DNA of 64,000 bases from Pythium myriotylum (taxonomy: Eukaryota; Oomycota; Peronosporomycetes; Pythiales; Pythiaceae), in the NCBI GenBank assembly GCA_023091665.1, contig JALJCQ010000006.1, positions 1,116,001 through 1,180,000 on the forward strand, in the 5' to 3' direction. A program made the position numbers and the translations under genes. A model generated the notes under the pieces. That model did no database searches. It was not told the DNA's origin and was given only the letters and a program-made list of their open reading frames with translations. Below, piece after piece: positions 1-10,537 of this stretch; the stretch's first letter is position 1; every line of letters starts with the position of its first letter.

Positions 1-174
1 TTTCCGGTCGTGGACGCCGACGAGCAGATCATCGGCTCGTACTGCGTTATGAACGAGCAGTCCCAGGAGATCACCGAGTCCCAGTACTCGGCGTTCAAGA
101 AGCTCGCCGACACGTGCAACAAGGTCGTGCAGCTCCACATCGAGCGCCGCCGCACGCCGTCGATGAGCAGTTGA
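1..174 (+). CDS. START/FYVE-like/GAF family protein, C-terminal fragment (paralogue 0)
   Basis: Only the last 57 codons lie in the window. They read as the end of a GAF domain, with FPVVDADEQIIGSYC, then ESQYSAFKKLADTCNKVV, ending in a short basic and serine-rich tail at a TGA. The same positions in the next gene downstream match closely. Both share Cys-Val-Met-Asn and Thr-Cys-Asn-Lys, where the other six paralogues have Cys-Cys-(Val/Ile/Leu)-(Asp/Asn), so this gene and the 904-2955 gene form a close pair. The START-like and zinc-finger parts are inferred from the paralogues and are not visible. The 5' end is cut by the window edge, not by a mutation. Confidence 0.9.
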   Translation, partial: FPVVDADEQIIGSYCVMNEQSQEITESQYSAFKKLADTCNKVVQLHIERRRTPSMSS

Positions 175-903
175 AATACTTTCTTTTTTTCTTTCCGTGG
201 CCGCAAACAGTCGAGAGGATCCCGAGGTTGTGAGGTTGTTGCCTTTCTTTTCGCGATGCAATCTGTTAAAATGCCAAAAGACGAGAGGGTGGAAGTGGAT
301 GAGGATGACATTTGACTGGCTCTGAGTAAAGCTAGACCTCCGTCTCACCTGGTTTTGGAAATGAGCTCCTCGCTAGTAGCCAGCTGGCCGAGGTTCAAGA
401 TTCGTGACCTCTACGCGCTTCCATGGCGCCGGTGACGCTGAGGTTTGGCGGCTGCGGCGTCGAGCCGACGGCCTTGGGAAGATGTCCAGCATGCTTCTCG
501 CGTTCCTCTCTCTGCGCGTTGATGCTCTTGTTTACGGAAACCGTCGTTGAACACCAGGGGCTCGCCGAGGGTACAGTAGGAGCCAGCCTGTCTCGCGCCG
601 GAGGGCCAATCACATGCGGTGTGACTCGACGACCCGGGAAGAAGGTTGGCCCATCTCCCTGCCCATCAGCCGGGAGCAAATGAGCGCGAGAGAAACACTT
701 GCGCAGCGGCGGCAGACAGGCCGCCCACGCGCCACAGTGTATCGGATGGCTGTGTGGCGAGCCAGTCTGAAGGCAAAAGTCCCCATTCTGTTTTGCCCCG
801 CGACTCCACCACAGCGCGGCGTGGCCCGACTGCCGCTGCGGGAGAATTGTCGAGAAAGGCTCACATTGCTGGACGACTGCTTGGCATCCGTTCCCTCTCG
901 CGA
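175..903. other. Intergenic region between paralogues 0 and A
   Basis: No recognisable gene. The reading frame of paralogue A stays open upstream to about 646, but without an ATG and without family similarity, so this is taken as 5' leader and intergenic DNA. A GCTCACATT stretch at 861-869 resembles a weak Inr, with no clear FPR after it. Confidence 0.5.
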
Positions 904-2955
904 ATGGCTCCGTCGTCGTCGTCGTCTGCTGGGGCGACTTCGAATCGCGCGCCCATGGGCTCGCGCCGCATTGACCTCCCGGCGCTCGCCGCCGAGACCA
1001 AGCGCAAGCTCGATTGGGACCGCCTCGCCGTGCTGCGCAGCGACGACCCGCGCACGCCGCAATGGAAGTGGGTCGAAAACGCGCGCAATTTCTCCATCTA
1101 CACGAAACAGGTGACCACAGGCCGCAAGGGCGCGACGAGCTTTGCAGTGCTCGCGGTCGGGACCGTCAAGGCGAGCGTGAACGAGGTCGCGTCGTTGCTA
1201 GTCTCTAGATCGCAGGACGAACTCATCCTCAAGATGGAAGCGCTCTACGATAAGGAGTATAAGGATGGTCAGTATCTGTATGACGTCGAGATCCCACCCA
1301 GCGCGAGCAACGATCCGGAGACACCCGTGCACATGTCGGTGCGTTCGGTCACCTTCACCAAGTCGGGTGGCTGGCTCTCGTCGCACGACGAGTGGTGCCA
1401 CCTCGATGCTGTGTATCAAGACAGGGATTCGCAGACGTTCGAACGTGTTCTTACGGCACTGACGCCGGAGGACGCTCACAGGAAAGAGAAGAAACCGTCC
1501 AACAGCGTCAAGTACTTTCGCGGCGGGGTCTTTGCCGCCTACCGCATCGAGAACTACCGCCAGAACAGCCGCACAGACAACGAGGCTTCATCCGACCTGA
1601 AAAACTCGGATAGTAGCCGCGTCATTTCCGGGAGCAAGCAGCCGTTCATGTCCCGCGTTCACTTCTATGCCGAGATGCCCCTGGTGGCCCATTCGACAAT
1701 TTTCGGTGCGCTCTCGGCGGCCGCAAACCGTGGAGACGCGCCCTCGGACAAGCTCGTGAAGCTTCGGCTTCTTCAAATGGCCAAGGGTTGCCACCGCCTC
1801 TCGCTGCTCATTCGACGCCGCCGCCTTGGTGTGCAGATGCTCGTGGATCGCAGCCGGTTCCTGCCGCCGACCAACACCCCGTGCTTTCGCTGCGGCAAGC
1901 ATCTCCTTGTCGCAAAGGTCTGTCGCCTTTGCGGCCAAGGCGTGTGTAAGGACTGCTCGGATAAGTACGAGCGAGAGACCCGAGTCCACGACTACCCTTA
2001 TCTCGACTGTATCCGAGTTTGCGACCCGTGCCTTGACCGCGTAGAAAGCACAGACTATTCGGCTGTCCATGACGTGAGCCTCGGCGGCCCGCGCATAGTT
2101 CCTGACGAGTGCGAGGCTACGGCCGCCGAGGCTGAGCTGCGCTACCTCTTGCGGGAAGCTCTCGTCGAAGCGAAGTCTCCCGAGCACAAGGCCTCAGTCA
2201 TGAATGTGATCCGTTGCGTGCTCCATGACGAGGAGACACTTGTGAAGGCGGTCAAGAAGTCTCCACCAGGGTCTGGCAACACGACGCCCATCCGGCTCAC
2301 GCCGCAGAACTCTGGCGACTTCTCACAGGCGCTGGAGAGTCTTCACGTCGACCCGATCCCGTACGACCAGGCTGTGGTTCGAACGAACGAGGACCGCTCG
2401 TACCGCATGGATACTCGCAACCCCGAGAAGCCGGTTCACGCGCCGCTCTCGGAGTCCGAAGAAGACCGTCTCCGCGCGGTCGCACAGATCGACGTGGAGC
2501 AGCTCGCTGACTCAGTCGAGCTGAATATCCTTTGTGACCTCGCGGCGACCGAGATGGGGTGCACCATGAGCACGATCGCGATCTTCGATCGTGACAACCT
2601 CAACTGCGTGGCCGCGAACGTGGAGTCCATCCACAAGGCCAAGTTACCGCGTGCCAACACGCCGTGCGCGCACACGATTCTCGAGAACAAGCCCCACCTC
2701 GTGGCCCACCCAGAGGCCGACATCCGCTTCGCCGAGTCGGAGGTCGTCAAGAAGTTCGGTGCGCGGTTCTACTTCGCGTTCCCCGTGGTGGACGTGAGCG
2801 ACCAGATCATTGGCTCGTTCTGCGTCATGAACGACTCGTCCATGGAGGTCACCGAGACCAAGTACACGGCGTTCAAGAAGCTTGCCGAGACTTGCAACAA
2901 GGTCGTTCGCATCCACACGGAGCAGCGACGTCGGTCGTCATCGAGCAGCAGCTAA
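904..2955 (+). CDS. START-like, FYVE-related zinc finger and GAF protein (paralogue A)
   Basis: Single-exon gene, 683 aa from the first in-frame ATG at 904. The frame is open further upstream without an ATG. Residues about 50-255 form a START/Bet v1-like region opening with WKW, then ARNFSIYTKQ, and ending RVHFYAEM. A basic patch, RRRRLGVQ, precedes an eight-cysteine finger at about 327-376 (CxxC, CRLCGQGVCKDC, RVCDPC). A helical linker (VMNVIRCVL) follows, and a GAF domain fills about 539-675 (HTILENKP, HPEADIRF). The tail is a serine run. The finger has FYVE spacing at its second half but lacks the WxxD and R(R/K)HHCR motifs, and its first loop is about three residues shorter than in EEA1. 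A membrane or lipid sensing role is inference. It is most similar to the truncated gene just upstream. Confidence 0.88.
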   Translation: MAPSSSSSAGATSNRAPMGSRRIDLPALAAETKRKLDWDRLAVLRSDDPRTPQWKWVENARNFSIYTKQVTTGRKGATSFAVLAVGTVKASVNEVASLLVSRSQDELILKMEALYDKEYKDGQYLYDVEIPPSASNDPETPVHMSVRSVTFTKSGGWLSSHDEWCHLDAVYQDRDSQTFERVLTALTPEDAHRKEKKPSNSVKYFRGGVFAAYRIENYRQNSRTDNEASSDLKNSDSSRVISGSKQPFMSRVHFYAEMPLVAHSTIFGALSAAANRGDAPSDKLVKLRLLQMAKGCHRLSLLIRRRRLGVQMLVDRSRFLPPTNTPCFRCGKHLLVAKVCRLCGQGVCKDCSDKYERETRVHDYPYLDCIRVCDPCLDRVESTDYSAVHDVSLGGPRIVPDECEATAAEAELRYLLREALVEAKSPEHKASVMNVIRCVLHDEETLVKAVKKSPPGSGNTTPIRLTPQNSGDFSQALESLHVDPIPYDQAVVRTNEDRSYRMDTRNPEKPVHAPLSESEEDRLRAVAQIDVEQLADSVELNILCDLAATEMGCTMSTIAIFDRDNLNCVAANVESIHKAKLPRANTPCAHTILENKPHLVAHPEADIRFAESEVVKKFGARFYFAFPVVDVSDQIIGSFCVMNDSSMEVTETKYTAFKKLAETCNKVVRIHTEQRRRSSSSSS

Positions 2956-4113
2956 CAGCCTGGCGGGATCAACTTAACGAGACCAGGGACAGGTCGGTGA
3001 CGACAGCGCACATAATATTTAACCACATGAATAGACTTGATCGGCTGTCTGACCCGGGCGTAAGAGTCAAATAAGTTCAGAATCGGCTAAGGCCATGCAG
3101 GATGCGTCACGAGTGACGACACGACACAGAGGGCGAAGAGTCCACAACGACGTGTTGCAGCCGAATCGAGTTGCGCTCTGTGTTTCTCGTTCCGAACACA
3201 TGAAATGTCTGCGCTGCTCAGCTTCTCTCGTGATCCATTCCGAGACAAGTCATCAACCTCATCTAGTTCGTTTCGTTCCGTTCAGCGAGGTGCATCTGTC
3301 AGCGAGGGAGAGGGCCTCTCCCACATTTACAGCACCTCGGCCTCTTGGAGAGGCCAAAGGCAACTGTCAACAGCTTGCTCATCCAATAAACCCAAAATAA
3401 ACGGATCAGCGCGGTCCTGAGGTCCCATGCCACACGCCAGAAGCGGTCCTCTGGCCTCAACACGTCACGAGTGGCACTTGGCGGGAGAACCCGGGATCTC
3501 AGATGACAACCATGCGTTTCATAAAACAAGGTAGTTTTACTGTTGTTTCCAAGATAAACTGATGTAGTGTAATATCGTCTTTGGCGTTTAACAATTTCAG
3601 TCTCACCTTGTAATGAGATCTCTTTCAGGAACACTCGCGAAGGTCAACGCGCTGGCCCTCTCTCTTGCATGTCGTCACCGACTTCGGCGACTCCGCCACG
3701 TCTTCTTCTTTCTACAGCCCAGTTCGTTCGCAGATTCAAGCTTTGATGACTATTGTCCGCGTCGAAGCCCTGCGTAAGTCGTCCGAGAAGTTCCTTGGGC
3801 TTCTCTTGCGCGAAAAGGCCATCCGGCGATGCCTCGACGATTGGCATTGAGTTGCAGCGCCGCCAGACGGACGTGCAGCTGTTGGACGAGGACCGGCTGA
3901 TAGAGCTAATCCGATTGGCAGCAAGACCTCAGCAGAGCTTCGGAGCCTCAAGGTCTCACTTTGCTGTGTCATTTGTATGAGTGGGCACCAGCACTGGTTA
4001 AACCGCGTCCAGTTTCTGGACCATGGCGTGCCCTCCTGCTCTGCTGACCGCGAGCTGCGAGAGGTCGTCCGTGGTGTTCCTGCCCAGCCACCGATTGTTC
4101 CGCGGTCTGTGTC
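2956..4113. other. Intergenic region between paralogues A and B
   Basis: About 1.15 kb without a gene I can support. The frame upstream of paralogue B is open from an ATG at 3977, but that ATG lies upstream of the predicted transcription start and its translation has no family similarity. Confidence 0.5.
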
Positions 4114-4129
4114 GTCATTTCCCAATCTT
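4114..4129 (+). promoter_or_regulatory. Inr+FPR core promoter of paralogue B
   Basis: TCATTTCCCAATCTTC matches the oomycete core promoter (consensus GCTCATTYYNCAWTTT). It lies 36 bp upstream of the ATG at 4166. This placement favours 4166 over the upstream in-frame ATG at 3977. Confidence 0.6.
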
Positions 4130-4165
4130 CTTCCTCCACCAAACCTTCAAAGACTCTCGAGCGAG

Positions 4166-6349
4166 ATGCCTCCCGCCTCGATACCTTCTCCAGCCCGCCA
4201 CTACTCAACGGTATCAGAGGACTCACTGGGCTCAACGACCTCACGTCGTACTGTCGCCCCCAAGGTCAAGGACTTCGGCCTCGTTGATCGCGCGAGACGT
4301 ACCAGACGCAAGGTCCAGTGGAACCGCATCCTTCGCGATTCGAACCCCTCAGCCGCCCAGTGGAAGTGGCTTGAAAACGTGCGGAATTTCTCCATCTACA
4401 CCAAGCAGGACAGCACGAAAGAGTTTTCGGTGCTCGCGATTGGCGTCGTCAAGGGAAGCGTCCAAGAAATCGCGTCGCTACTGGTCTCATCCTCCCAACG
4501 CGCATATGTCCAGAAGATGGAGGCGCTATACGAGAAGGGGTTTAAGCACGGTATGTACCTCAACGATGTGACGTATGAGCCAGAGGAAGACGATGTTGGC
4601 GAGCAGCACGACATTCAGCTCTCGGTGCGGACCGCCACTTTTGAGAAGCCCAGCAACTGGTTCTCGAGCAACGACGAGTGGTGCTTCCTCGATAGAACTT
4701 CATACAATCGCGAGACCCAGCGGCTCGAGAAGCAGCTCACCACGCTTCAACCCGACGACATGCTGTCCATCTACCGCGACTCTATCGGCAGCAGTGTATC
4801 GGGGAACACTAAACACTTCCGGGATGTGACTATCGCATTCCGCGCAGAGCCAGATCAGACTGAGAACAGCGAAGTGCCTCCAGGGATGGAGGACGGCCGT
4901 GCTTCGCCGTTGTCTCCAGGAAGGCCCCCACGTGTCGCCACAAGAATTCACTTTTTCGGGGAGCACGACACCACAAACTCTCGTGAGCGAGTGCAATCTC
5001 GACTCGGGCGCCTCTCCATCTCGAAAGCGAATCGCAGCGCCTCTGACAAGGCTGTAAGACATCGACTTCTCTACCTCGCGAAAGGCTGCGATCGCCTCTC
5101 CCACCTCGTGCGTCGTCGACGACTCGGCATGCAGGTGCTTGTGGACCAGAAGCGGTTCTTACAGGCGTTCTCGACGCGCTGCTTTTGCTGTGACAAGAGC
5201 CTCGGCGTTATCGCCAAAGTCTGTCGCGTGTGCGGTCAGGGTGTGTGCGGCGACTGCTCGGCCAAGTACGAGCGCGAGACTCACACGCAGAGCAGCCGTA
5301 GCGGTGGCCGCATCCGTCTGGAGAGCGTGCGCGTGTGCGATCCGTGCCTCGCCCGCGTGGAAGTGGCCGATTACTCTGCTATCGATGACGACGCACTCTC
5401 GGGACCTGCTGTTATTCCCAACCGCCCTGGCGACAAGCCGGCGTCAGCCGACCTGAAGGATCTGCTCAATGATGCGCTGCTGACTGCGCCGTCACCACAA
5501 CGCAAGGGAGCAGTCATGAGTGTGATCCGCTGCCTTCTGGACCAAGAGACCGAGTCGACGCCACCCACAACGCCGTCTCCGCTCGGATCGATCAACGAAG
5601 AGCACGACGGCAAGCGTGCGTTCGTGAAGCAACCTGCAGTGCTGCTCACACCCGTGAGCACCGACAAGGAGTATGTGAACGCGCTCGACTACCTAGATGT
5701 CAAGACGATCCGGTATTCCGACGCCGAGATTTCGGCGGCAGATGGTCGAGCATATCCCATGGACTCGCGCACTGGTACGCCTGACGAGCACATGACGTTC
5801 CCGAGACCGTCAAACGAGGCCGAGCGACTCGCTGCCATCGAGTACACTCAGGCGCTCGCGACGGGCGGCACGTACGAGGAGCTTAACATCATCTGCGAGA
5901 TCGCGGCAAAAGAGATCGGATCGTTCGCGAGCCTCGTCTCGATCATCACAGCCGACGAGCAGCGTGTGATCGGGGCCAACATGGACTTCCTCACAGAGCT
6001 CGTGCTTAAGCGCGAGGACGCCTTCTGTGCGCACGCCATCATGGACGACAAGCCGCTCCTCGTGCCGCACCCCGAGTCGGACATCCGCTTCAGCAAGATC
6101 ATCCCTGTGACGGCGCTCGGCGCTCGGTACTACTGCGGCTTCCCTCTCGTCGCGGATGACGAGCACAAGACCGTGCTCGGCTCGCTCTGCTGTATCGACA
6201 AGAAGCCCAACGAGCTCACCGAGTCGCAGTACTCAGTGCTACGAAGGCTGTCGGAGATGGCGGCCAAGGTCGTCCGCATCGAGGGTGAGAAGCGTCGGCG
6301 GTCGGCGAGCTCGCGCTCAAGCAATCACGGGGAGACGAGAGACCTCTAA
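4166..6349 (+). CDS. START-like, FYVE-related zinc finger and GAF protein (paralogue B)
   Basis: Single exon, 727 aa from ATG 4166, which is chosen because an Inr+FPR element ends 36 bp before it. The START-like region begins near residue 60 (WKW, VRNFSIYTKQ) and ends with the RIHFFGE strand. The patch RRRRLGMQ precedes a finger at about 339-394 (CFCC, CRVCGQGVCGDC, RVCDPC). The segment between the sixth and seventh cysteines is longer here and Ser/Arg-rich. The linker contains APSPQRKGAVMSVIR, and the GAF domain runs from about 571 (NIICEIAAKEIG, FCAHAIMDDKPL, HPESDIRF, CGFPLV). The canonical FYVE lipid-binding residues are absent. Across the GAF region it resembles the plus-strand paralogue at 7137 and the minus-strand one at 14731. 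Biochemical role unknown. Confidence 0.88.
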   Translation: MPPASIPSPARHYSTVSEDSLGSTTSRRTVAPKVKDFGLVDRARRTRRKVQWNRILRDSNPSAAQWKWLENVRNFSIYTKQDSTKEFSVLAIGVVKGSVQEIASLLVSSSQRAYVQKMEALYEKGFKHGMYLNDVTYEPEEDDVGEQHDIQLSVRTATFEKPSNWFSSNDEWCFLDRTSYNRETQRLEKQLTTLQPDDMLSIYRDSIGSSVSGNTKHFRDVTIAFRAEPDQTENSEVPPGMEDGRASPLSPGRPPRVATRIHFFGEHDTTNSRERVQSRLGRLSISKANRSASDKAVRHRLLYLAKGCDRLSHLVRRRRLGMQVLVDQKRFLQAFSTRCFCCDKSLGVIAKVCRVCGQGVCGDCSAKYERETHTQSSRSGGRIRLESVRVCDPCLARVEVADYSAIDDDALSGPAVIPNRPGDKPASADLKDLLNDALLTAPSPQRKGAVMSVIRCLLDQETESTPPTTPSPLGSINEEHDGKRAFVKQPAVLLTPVSTDKEYVNALDYLDVKTIRYSDAEISAADGRAYPMDSRTGTPDEHMTFPRPSNEAERLAAIEYTQALATGGTYEELNIICEIAAKEIGSFASLVSIITADEQRVIGANMDFLTELVLKREDAFCAHAIMDDKPLLVPHPESDIRFSKIIPVTALGARYYCGFPLVADDEHKTVLGSLCCIDKKPNELTESQYSVLRRLSEMAAKVVRIEGEKRRRSASSRSSNHGETRDL

Positions 6350-7136
6350 TAGTAACTTGGAGTATAATAGAACGCAACTGCCTGTGCATCGTTGAGCCCT
6401 GGGAATGGTGTAAGGCTTGAAGCGGCTCCTCTCCTTTCTGAACGTTTTCGCCGCCTCGAGGCACCCATCGAGCACCGTGGACCTCCTTGGGGGAGCGAGA
6501 CCTTGGTAAATTCGCCCCAAGCAGCTGATGGCGTTCGAACAAAGACCTGGTCGCGAGATCGCCCCGAAAGCCTACACGACGTCCTGTATAGGTCTTCCTG
6601 CGCCCACTTTGTCCGTATTATCGTCTGCCGGTCCATTCCGAGTTTCGTGGCCTCCCCAAGCGCTGCTCCCGCATGTCGACCGTCAGAAGCCCTCGCTTTG
6701 ACGCATTGGTCGAGTCCGGCGTGTCGTGATCAGCGTGCCTGAGATCCGTCGGGCGTCTCCTTCGGACAGAGACGCTGGACGGATCTGGCGTTCGCATCCA
6801 CAATGCGCCGCCTTCGCAATCAAGACGCGGCGGAATCCGGTTCATAGACTTCGTTAAACAAGTAGATTAACCCACATAAATGGGAAAATGCACTGCTCTA
6901 AGACACCCAGCTGAGTTTTTCTGCGCGATTTCGATATCAGCGATGTTTTCGCGCTCGCCGAGTCCCGCGTGGACAGTCGCGGGCTCCGCTCTCCGTGGAC
7001 GCGACGGCGCAGCCCGCACAGCAGCTCTGGATTCTTTTTCCGGTCCTCTTGAGACGACGGCTCTTCCCGGCTTGCAGGTGGCGGGTCGTGCGTACGTAGC
7101 CAAGGGTTCTCACTCGCGAACTGTCCCAGGACCGAA
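6350..7136. other. Intergenic region between paralogues B and C
   Basis: About 790 bp with no supported gene. The last stretch before 7137 contains TCTCACTCGCGAACTG, a weak Inr-like match only. Confidence 0.45.
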
Positions 7137-9062
7137 ATGAGCGACCGGGCTCGAGTTGGCGAGCGCGATTACGAGGCCGTGGCCCACGAGACGCGACAGC
7201 GCATCGTCTGGGGGAGGATCTTACAGGAGCACTCGACGCGGTCGGCGTTGTGGAAGTGGCGACAAAACGCACGCAACTTCTCCATCTACACCAAGGACGA
7301 CGGCGCCTCGTTCTGCGTACTAGCAGCCGGTGTGGTCAAGGGCAGCGTTCAAGAGGTCGCGTCGCTGCTCACGTCGTCGTCGCAGGATGATTTCCACGAG
7401 AAGATGAGTGCGTTCTGCGGCAAGGATCTCAAGAGCGCCACGTACGTGGCCGATATCCCAGTCCGTCGAGACTCAGACGCCCCGACGAGGACGCACATGT
7501 CGATCCGGCATGTCAAATACTCAACCTCCGGGTGGCTACAACGAGACGACGCGTGGTGCTACCTTGACTCCACCACGTTCGATCCCGAGTCGCAGCACTT
7601 CGAGAAACACATTACGACTCTCAAACCGGAGGATGTGCTTCAAACCGGAAAGAGGCGCAGATCCAAGTTTGCGTCGTCGAAAACGATGCAGAATGTGATC
7701 TGCGGCTACAGCGTTCAGCCCAACAACTCGTACGAACCAGATGTCGCGCCAACGCGTTTAAGCCACCAGGGCGTGTCTGTCCGTGTCCACTTCTACGCCG
7801 AGTTGAGGGTTCCCCAAGGCAGTCGAAACTTCCGCAAGCCCCCCGTTCCGTCCGTAAAGGACGATGCAACAACCAAGGCTATCAAACAGCGCCTGCTCCG
7901 TGTCGCGCTTGGTTGCGACCGGATATCGCAGCTTGTGCGGCGGCGACGACTGGGTGTCCAGGTCTTGGTAGATACACGGCGTCTGGTCACCCTGACGAAC
8001 AGCAGCTGTGCCAATTGTGACAAGGTGAAGTTTGTGGGCAAACGCTGCCGGATGTGCGGCCAAGTAGTGTGCAGTGACTGCTCAGAGAAGTACGAACGCG
8101 AAACTCACAAAGGATCTACACGCGTGGACATGGTGCGCGTCTGCGATCCTTGTTTGGTTCGAATCGAGAGCGCCGACTACTCGAACGTGACTGCGAGTGA
8201 CTTGTCTGGATTAACAGTTGTCGCTAGTACTCCTGTTCGGAACGCTCTGAAAGATCTTCTTCAAGATGCGCTCTTGCGAGCGCCGTCACCCCAGCGGAAG
8301 GGTGCCGTCATGAGTGTAATCCGCTCTGTACTCGAGGAAGAAGGAGCTGCCCTGGAGAAGCAACGAACGAAATCCATCTCCAGCACGACCGACTCGGTGA
8401 CTTCAAGTGCTGACTACGAATATATCAGTGCCCTAGACAGAATGAGCAGCACTCTCACTCCTACTGTCGGCGTGAAAGTCTCAGGTCAAGATGGACGCCC
8501 GTATACTTTAAATCCTCGCTGTGAAGGGACGTATCCCGTGCCTGCCAATGAGGCCACTCGCATCAAGTTAATCGACGAGATCGGCATTCTCACCATGGAG
8601 AAACTTGACGAACTCGATATCATTTGCGACATCGCAGCCAAAGAGATCGGCGCGATGGCTAGCATCGTCTCGGTCATCACGCAGGACCAGCAACGCATCG
8701 TTGGCGCCAACAACCCGTTGTTCCGGACTATGCACATGGATCGCGAGACATCGTTCTGCACCCACACGATCATGGACGACAAGCCTCTGATCGTTCCCCA
8801 CCCAGAGGCTGACTATCGAATGAGCCATATCGCTCGCATGTCCAAGATGGGAGTTCGATTCTACTGTGGCTTCCCCTTGTTTGGTGACGACGCCACGGTC
8901 ATTGGCACGCTCTGCTGCGTGGACCAGAAATCTCACGCAATGACCGAGTCCCAGTACCACGCGATGCAGCGGCTCGCCCAAACGGCGTCCAAGATCGTCC
9001 GCCTTGAAGGCGAGAAGCGAAAACGTTCGCTAACGTCAAACCATCCGGGGATTAGTACCTAG
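7137..9062 (+). CDS. START-like, FYVE-related zinc finger and GAF protein (paralogue C)
   Basis: Single exon, 641 aa, the shortest member. It has almost no N-terminal extension: only about 25 residues precede the START-like region, which shows that the long variable N-termini of the relatives are dispensable for the core. ARNFSIYTKD opens the START-like part and RVHFYAEL closes it. The patch RRRRLGVQ precedes a finger at about 291-339 (CANC, CRMCGQVVCSDC, RVCDPC). The linker APSPQRKGAVMSVIR is followed by a GAF domain from about 492 (DIICDIAAKEIG, FCTHTIMDDKPL, CGFPLF, TLCCVDQ). The R(R/K)HHCR motif is missing, as in all members. The closest relative in the array is the 10538 gene by the finger sequence. 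Confidence 0.9.
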   Translation: MSDRARVGERDYEAVAHETRQRIVWGRILQEHSTRSALWKWRQNARNFSIYTKDDGASFCVLAAGVVKGSVQEVASLLTSSSQDDFHEKMSAFCGKDLKSATYVADIPVRRDSDAPTRTHMSIRHVKYSTSGWLQRDDAWCYLDSTTFDPESQHFEKHITTLKPEDVLQTGKRRRSKFASSKTMQNVICGYSVQPNNSYEPDVAPTRLSHQGVSVRVHFYAELRVPQGSRNFRKPPVPSVKDDATTKAIKQRLLRVALGCDRISQLVRRRRLGVQVLVDTRRLVTLTNSSCANCDKVKFVGKRCRMCGQVVCSDCSEKYERETHKGSTRVDMVRVCDPCLVRIESADYSNVTASDLSGLTVVASTPVRNALKDLLQDALLRAPSPQRKGAVMSVIRSVLEEEGAALEKQRTKSISSTTDSVTSSADYEYISALDRMSSTLTPTVGVKVSGQDGRPYTLNPRCEGTYPVPANEATRIKLIDEIGILTMEKLDELDIICDIAAKEIGAMASIVSVITQDQQRIVGANNPLFRTMHMDRETSFCTHTIMDDKPLIVPHPEADYRMSHIARMSKMGVRFYCGFPLFGDDATVIGTLCCVDQKSHAMTESQYHAMQRLAQTASKIVRLEGEKRKRSLTSNHPGIST

Positions 9063-10537
9063 AACGGAATTATTATTATGTAAATGTTTAAAAACCGGTA
9101 ATGCACTCCGGTAGAACATATTTTGTGATCAATGCAAATGTAGCTATAGTACCCCTAGCCCTTCTTACTCGTGTCAACCCTGAACCTAGATGAGGAATCT
9201 GGGATGTGCCAAAAACACAATTCCAAACACCAATTATAGTGCACCTTTGTTTCTTCATCCTTTTAGATCGATTTCGACAAGTTTGACGGCACCAGTGGAC
9301 CCAGCATCTATAGCTTCGTTTGAAATAATCGCCCAAGACTGGATTTCTCAAGTTGTCATGGACACCTTCTTTCCTTCGTGACGGATACGCCAGGTTCTTG
9401 AGTGCAAGAACAGTTTTTGAAAGAAGAGATCGTCCTCTTTCCAACCATACCAAATCTAAGAGTCTCGCGTTTAGTAAGAATCACTTTGTTTCATCTCCCT
9501 TATCGGTTCTCCCTCATCCGGTTCTCTGCCTGCTGCGCCTTGGTGCTCCGCTCGCTGTGTTGTAGTCGGGCTTGGCGAATGATTTCTTCAGCCTCGTCCG
9601 CAACAGACGTTGCAGCATGCAACAAGCGGAGTGGACCGACCCTATCGTCGTGGAACAGTTCACCGGCTGTCGGAAAATCGCTGTGAAATGGATTTTCAAG
9701 CTTCGTTGCTCGGCGAGAGCTTGCTTTTTCTCACCGACTAACACTGATAATAAAAATTGTATTATCAGCCACGGCGTTAATTATTTGAAGTTGCTGGCGT
9801 GCAAAACTTGTAGTCTTTGTTGTTGAGCGGGTAGAAGGAAGCAGAAGGGTGGAGTACTTGCGTTTCCAAACTTCCATCGCTCTCGAAGTCTGGAACTCCA
9901 TTCGAGGAACGGGCACGTACGTCTGGTGCACACCTGCGTTTCAGCCTTTTCAGCCTTCCGTCACCACCGGGGTCCACCACGCCAAGAAGTGCATGCGCAA
10001 TTGATCCATTTTCCTCTAGTGAAAAATGATGAAAAAACGACGATGATGAAATCATTCACACTATCAGAGGAGGATTGGTATTGACCGTATAGATCAGACA
10101 TGAGACCCAAGCTCGTCACGCAACGCCCGCCAGACGTAGCAGGATAATCCCCTCCTCCCCCCACTTTACTCAACCGAATCGCCCCAGGTCCTATTAATAG
10201 GTTTGCTGATATGGACTTGGACGCGAAGACACTCTTACCCCGATTCGACTGTTCCAAATGGTCCCTGATGGTTTCGAATCCAGAACACAGCCCCTAGAGT
10301 GTAGACGGGGCGCGTGTCGACGGCAGCATGCTTACTGTTCCATCTCTCTCTCTCTCTCTCATTCTCTGATATGCCCGGTGGTAGGACACTCAGCTCGGTA
10401 CGCCAGCGTGTCAATCGTGATGCCAGCGTGTCGAGTTTGACAGAATGCGAGTACGCAGGACGACTTCCATACCCGCAAACGGTCATTGCTTCTCGTCTCG
10501 CTGTGTTGAGCACCTCGTTGCCGATTCTCTGCTTGCC
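9063..10537. other. Intergenic region between paralogues C and D
   Basis: About 1.5 kb, more AT-rich than the flanking genes, with no supported gene. It contains a short (TC)n tract at about 10343-10360. GGTCATTGCTTCTCG near 10481 is a weak Inr-like site about 50 bp before the chosen start of paralogue D. Confidence 0.5.

Noticed and set aside
3977..4165. Upstream ATG extension of paralogue B
   Set aside because: It lies upstream of the predicted Inr+FPR transcription start and has no similarity to other family N-termini.
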